The notes under the pieces are model-generated. The model did not search any database, was not told the DNA's origin, and saw nothing but the letters and a program-made list of their open reading frames with translations. The position numbers and the translations under genes are program-made. This document shows, piece by piece, positions 62,970 through 64,000 of a stretch of DNA of 64,000 nt (the stretch's first letter is position 1; each line of letters opens with the position of its first letter). This DNA is from Luteitalea sp. TBR-22. Lineage in GTDB: Bacteria > Acidobacteriota > Vicinamibacteria > Vicinamibacterales > Vicinamibacteraceae. The DNA is taken from the NCBI RefSeq assembly GCF_016865485.1, contig NZ_AP024452.1, positions 1,138,501-1,202,500 of the forward strand, in the 5' to 3' direction.

Positions 62970-64000
62970 ATCCCCCGGCTCCAGGACGACGACGGCGTTG
63001 TAGTCAGGCTCCATCGACGCGTGGTCGATGGCCGACGAGGACAGCAGCACGTTGCCCTCGGGCCAGTGCACCTCGAGGTTGCCGGGCAGGATGGCCGCCG
63101 CCTTGAGCCGCCCCTGATAACTCCCGGCCCTCGCGCGCAGGCGCACCGCGTCGCCGTCGCGCAGCCCGAGCCGGGCCAGGTCGTCCTCGCTGATCAGGAT
63201 CTCGTCGCGGCTCGCGCCGGTCAGCGGGTCCACCTCGCGCTGGATCATCGAGTTGAACTGCTTGCCGCGCCGCGTCGAGACACGGAAGGCCCGCGACGTG
63301 TCGGGCAGTCCCTCGATCTCCATGACGGCGGCGTGGGCCGGACGCGCGACGTCGACCGGCGCGAACCGCGCCTTTCCGTCGGCGGTGGCGAAGCGGCCGT
63401 CGGCATATAGCGTCGGCCCGCCCCACTGGAACTGGTCGCCCTGGCGCGCGAGGTGTTCGATCCCGGCGTAGAGGGGAATCGCGCGGGCGATCTCCTCGCG
63501 GATGGCCGCCGCGCTCGCGAACCGCACGTGCGGCGCCCGGTCCGGGAACGCGCGTGCCACGGCCTCGCCGATGACCTGCCACTCGGGCCGCGCCGATCCG
63601 ATGCGCCGCCCCTCGATCTCCGGCGAGAAGATGACGCGGCGCTCGGTGGAGGTCTCGGTGCCGCCACCCGGTGACTCGTACCGGGTGGTCGCCGGCAGGA
63701 TCAGCACGTCGCCTTCGCCGTCAGCGAGCATGCCCGACGACAGCACGATGTCCTGGTGCACGCGCAGCCGCGGCCGACGCAAGGCGGCGCGCGTGCGCGC
63801 CTGGTCGGGCAGCGTCTCGAGGAAGTTGCCGCCGACGATCCAGAACAGGTCGACGTCACCGTCGGCCGCGTGCTCGATCATCTCTGCCGTGGTCCAGCCA
63901 GGCGTGTCGGGCACCTGAACTCCCCACACCTGCTGCCATCGCGCGCGCGTCGCGGCCTCGACGGTCGGCACGCAGCCCATCTCGGCGCCGCCCTGCACGC
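62958..64000 (-). CDS. molybdopterin oxidoreductase, FdhF-like (C-terminal part only)
   Basis: The frame is open to the end of the window, so the gene begins outside; 346 residues are visible. QGGAEMGCVPT, LFWIVGGNFLETLPD and RVHQDIVLSSGMLADGEGDVLILPATTRYE are features of the pterin-binding part of FdhF-like formate dehydrogenases (YdeP type), followed by the C-terminal Molydop_binding domain (KQFNSMIQREVDPLTGASRD, LGLRDGDAVRLRA). The [4Fe-4S] Cys and the catalytic Cys/SeCys would lie in the missing N-terminal part. It probably oxidises formate or reduces an unknown substrate. The stop codon lies inside a palindrome. Confidence 0.85.
   Translation of the reverse strand, partial: VQGGAEMGCVPTVEAATRARWQQVWGVQVPDTPGWTTAEMIEHAADGDVDLFWIVGGNFLETLPDQARTRAALRRPRLRVHQDIVLSSGMLADGEGDVLILPATTRYESPGGGTETSTERRVIFSPEIEGRRIGSARPEWQVIGEAVARAFPDRAPHVRFASAAAIREEIARAIPLYAGIEHLARQGDQFQWGGPTLYADGRFATADGKARFAPVDVARPAHAAVMEIEGLPDTSRAFRVSTRRGKQFNSMIQREVDPLTGASRDEILISEDDLARLGLRDGDAVRLRARAGSYQGRLKAAAILPGNLEVHWPEGNVLLSSSAIDHASMEPDYNAVVVLEPGDAST

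Overview
The window is very GC-rich, densely packed and has no phage, insertion-sequence, tRNA, rRNA or CRISPR gene that I can see. The gene repertoire suggests a free-living soil or sediment bacterium, most plausibly an Acidobacteriota of the Vicinamibacteria type. The grounds are many secreted PQQ/beta-propeller proteins and cytochromes, two membrane Ser/Thr kinases with C-terminal sensor modules, glycoside hydrolases, a sulfatase, a DUF1080 protein, a DUF1559 pilin-like protein and Tat-type signals. This placement is an inference from gene content, not from a marker gene.

Layout. 1-7.1 kb: a translationally coupled plus-strand set (two SAM methyltransferases and a B12-type radical SAM enzyme) converges on a four-gene minus-strand operon (CgeB-like glycosyltransferase, two FkbM-type proteins of which one looks catalytically dead, and a nucleotidyltransferase-like protein). 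This looks like part of a glycan or small-molecule modification locus. 7.1-9.2 kb: housekeeping genes (AlkA-type glycosylase, YhbY, beta-carbonic anhydrase). 9.4-19 kb: a periplasmic redox block with two PQQ-like propeller proteins, a cytochrome c-HhH protein, a PQQ dehydrogenase with an N-terminal cytochrome, a Tat-exported mannonate dehydratase-like enolase-superfamily protein and a pentaheme OmcA/MtrC-type cytochrome. 19-29.9 kb: Na+/solute symporter, malic enzyme, sulfatase, DUF1080 hydrolase, 3-hydroxyacyl-CoA dehydrogenase, DUF2164, YceI, FHA-GAF-adenylate cyclase and an esterase. 30-49.3 kb: two Ser/Thr kinases, a 1340-residue secreted metzincin-like protein with a GKLDL repeat, GH127, an OmpR/histidine kinase pair, an acyl-CoA desaturase, GH43, a wHTH-FHA regulator and small secreted proteins. 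49.4-55.4 kb: classical quinohemoprotein dehydrogenase, O-methyltransferase, a MarR regulator with a cyclase-family target, and the DUF1559 protein. 55.6-61.6 kb: a polyamine-like membrane cassette (SpeD, DUF4178, small membrane protein, DUF350, membrane spermidine-synthase-like protein, FAD amine-oxidase-like protein). 61.7-64 kb: nucleoside-type MFS transporter and the C-terminal part of a molybdopterin oxidoreductase.

The most unusual feature is non-coding. Several unrelated degenerate tandem repeats in the spacers mostly share a 7-bp period (units such as GATCCSC, CRAGGGA, GCYGAAC, GGCTCAG, NNNGGCC). They sit mainly at gene 3' ends and spacers between genes, sometimes as inverted pairs. 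Two nearly identical 145-bp elements with terminal inverted repeats lie at gene ends, and in several places the stop codon of a gene lies inside the repeat. Heptamer repeats of this style are known in cyanobacteria (STRR sequences). I know of no account of them for this lineage, but I could not search. Other signals include a pair of matching dyads at the MarR and cyclase promoters, two tandem dyads spaced exactly 20 bp before the YceI gene, and -10 boxes placed so close to start codons that leaderless transcription is likely for several genes.
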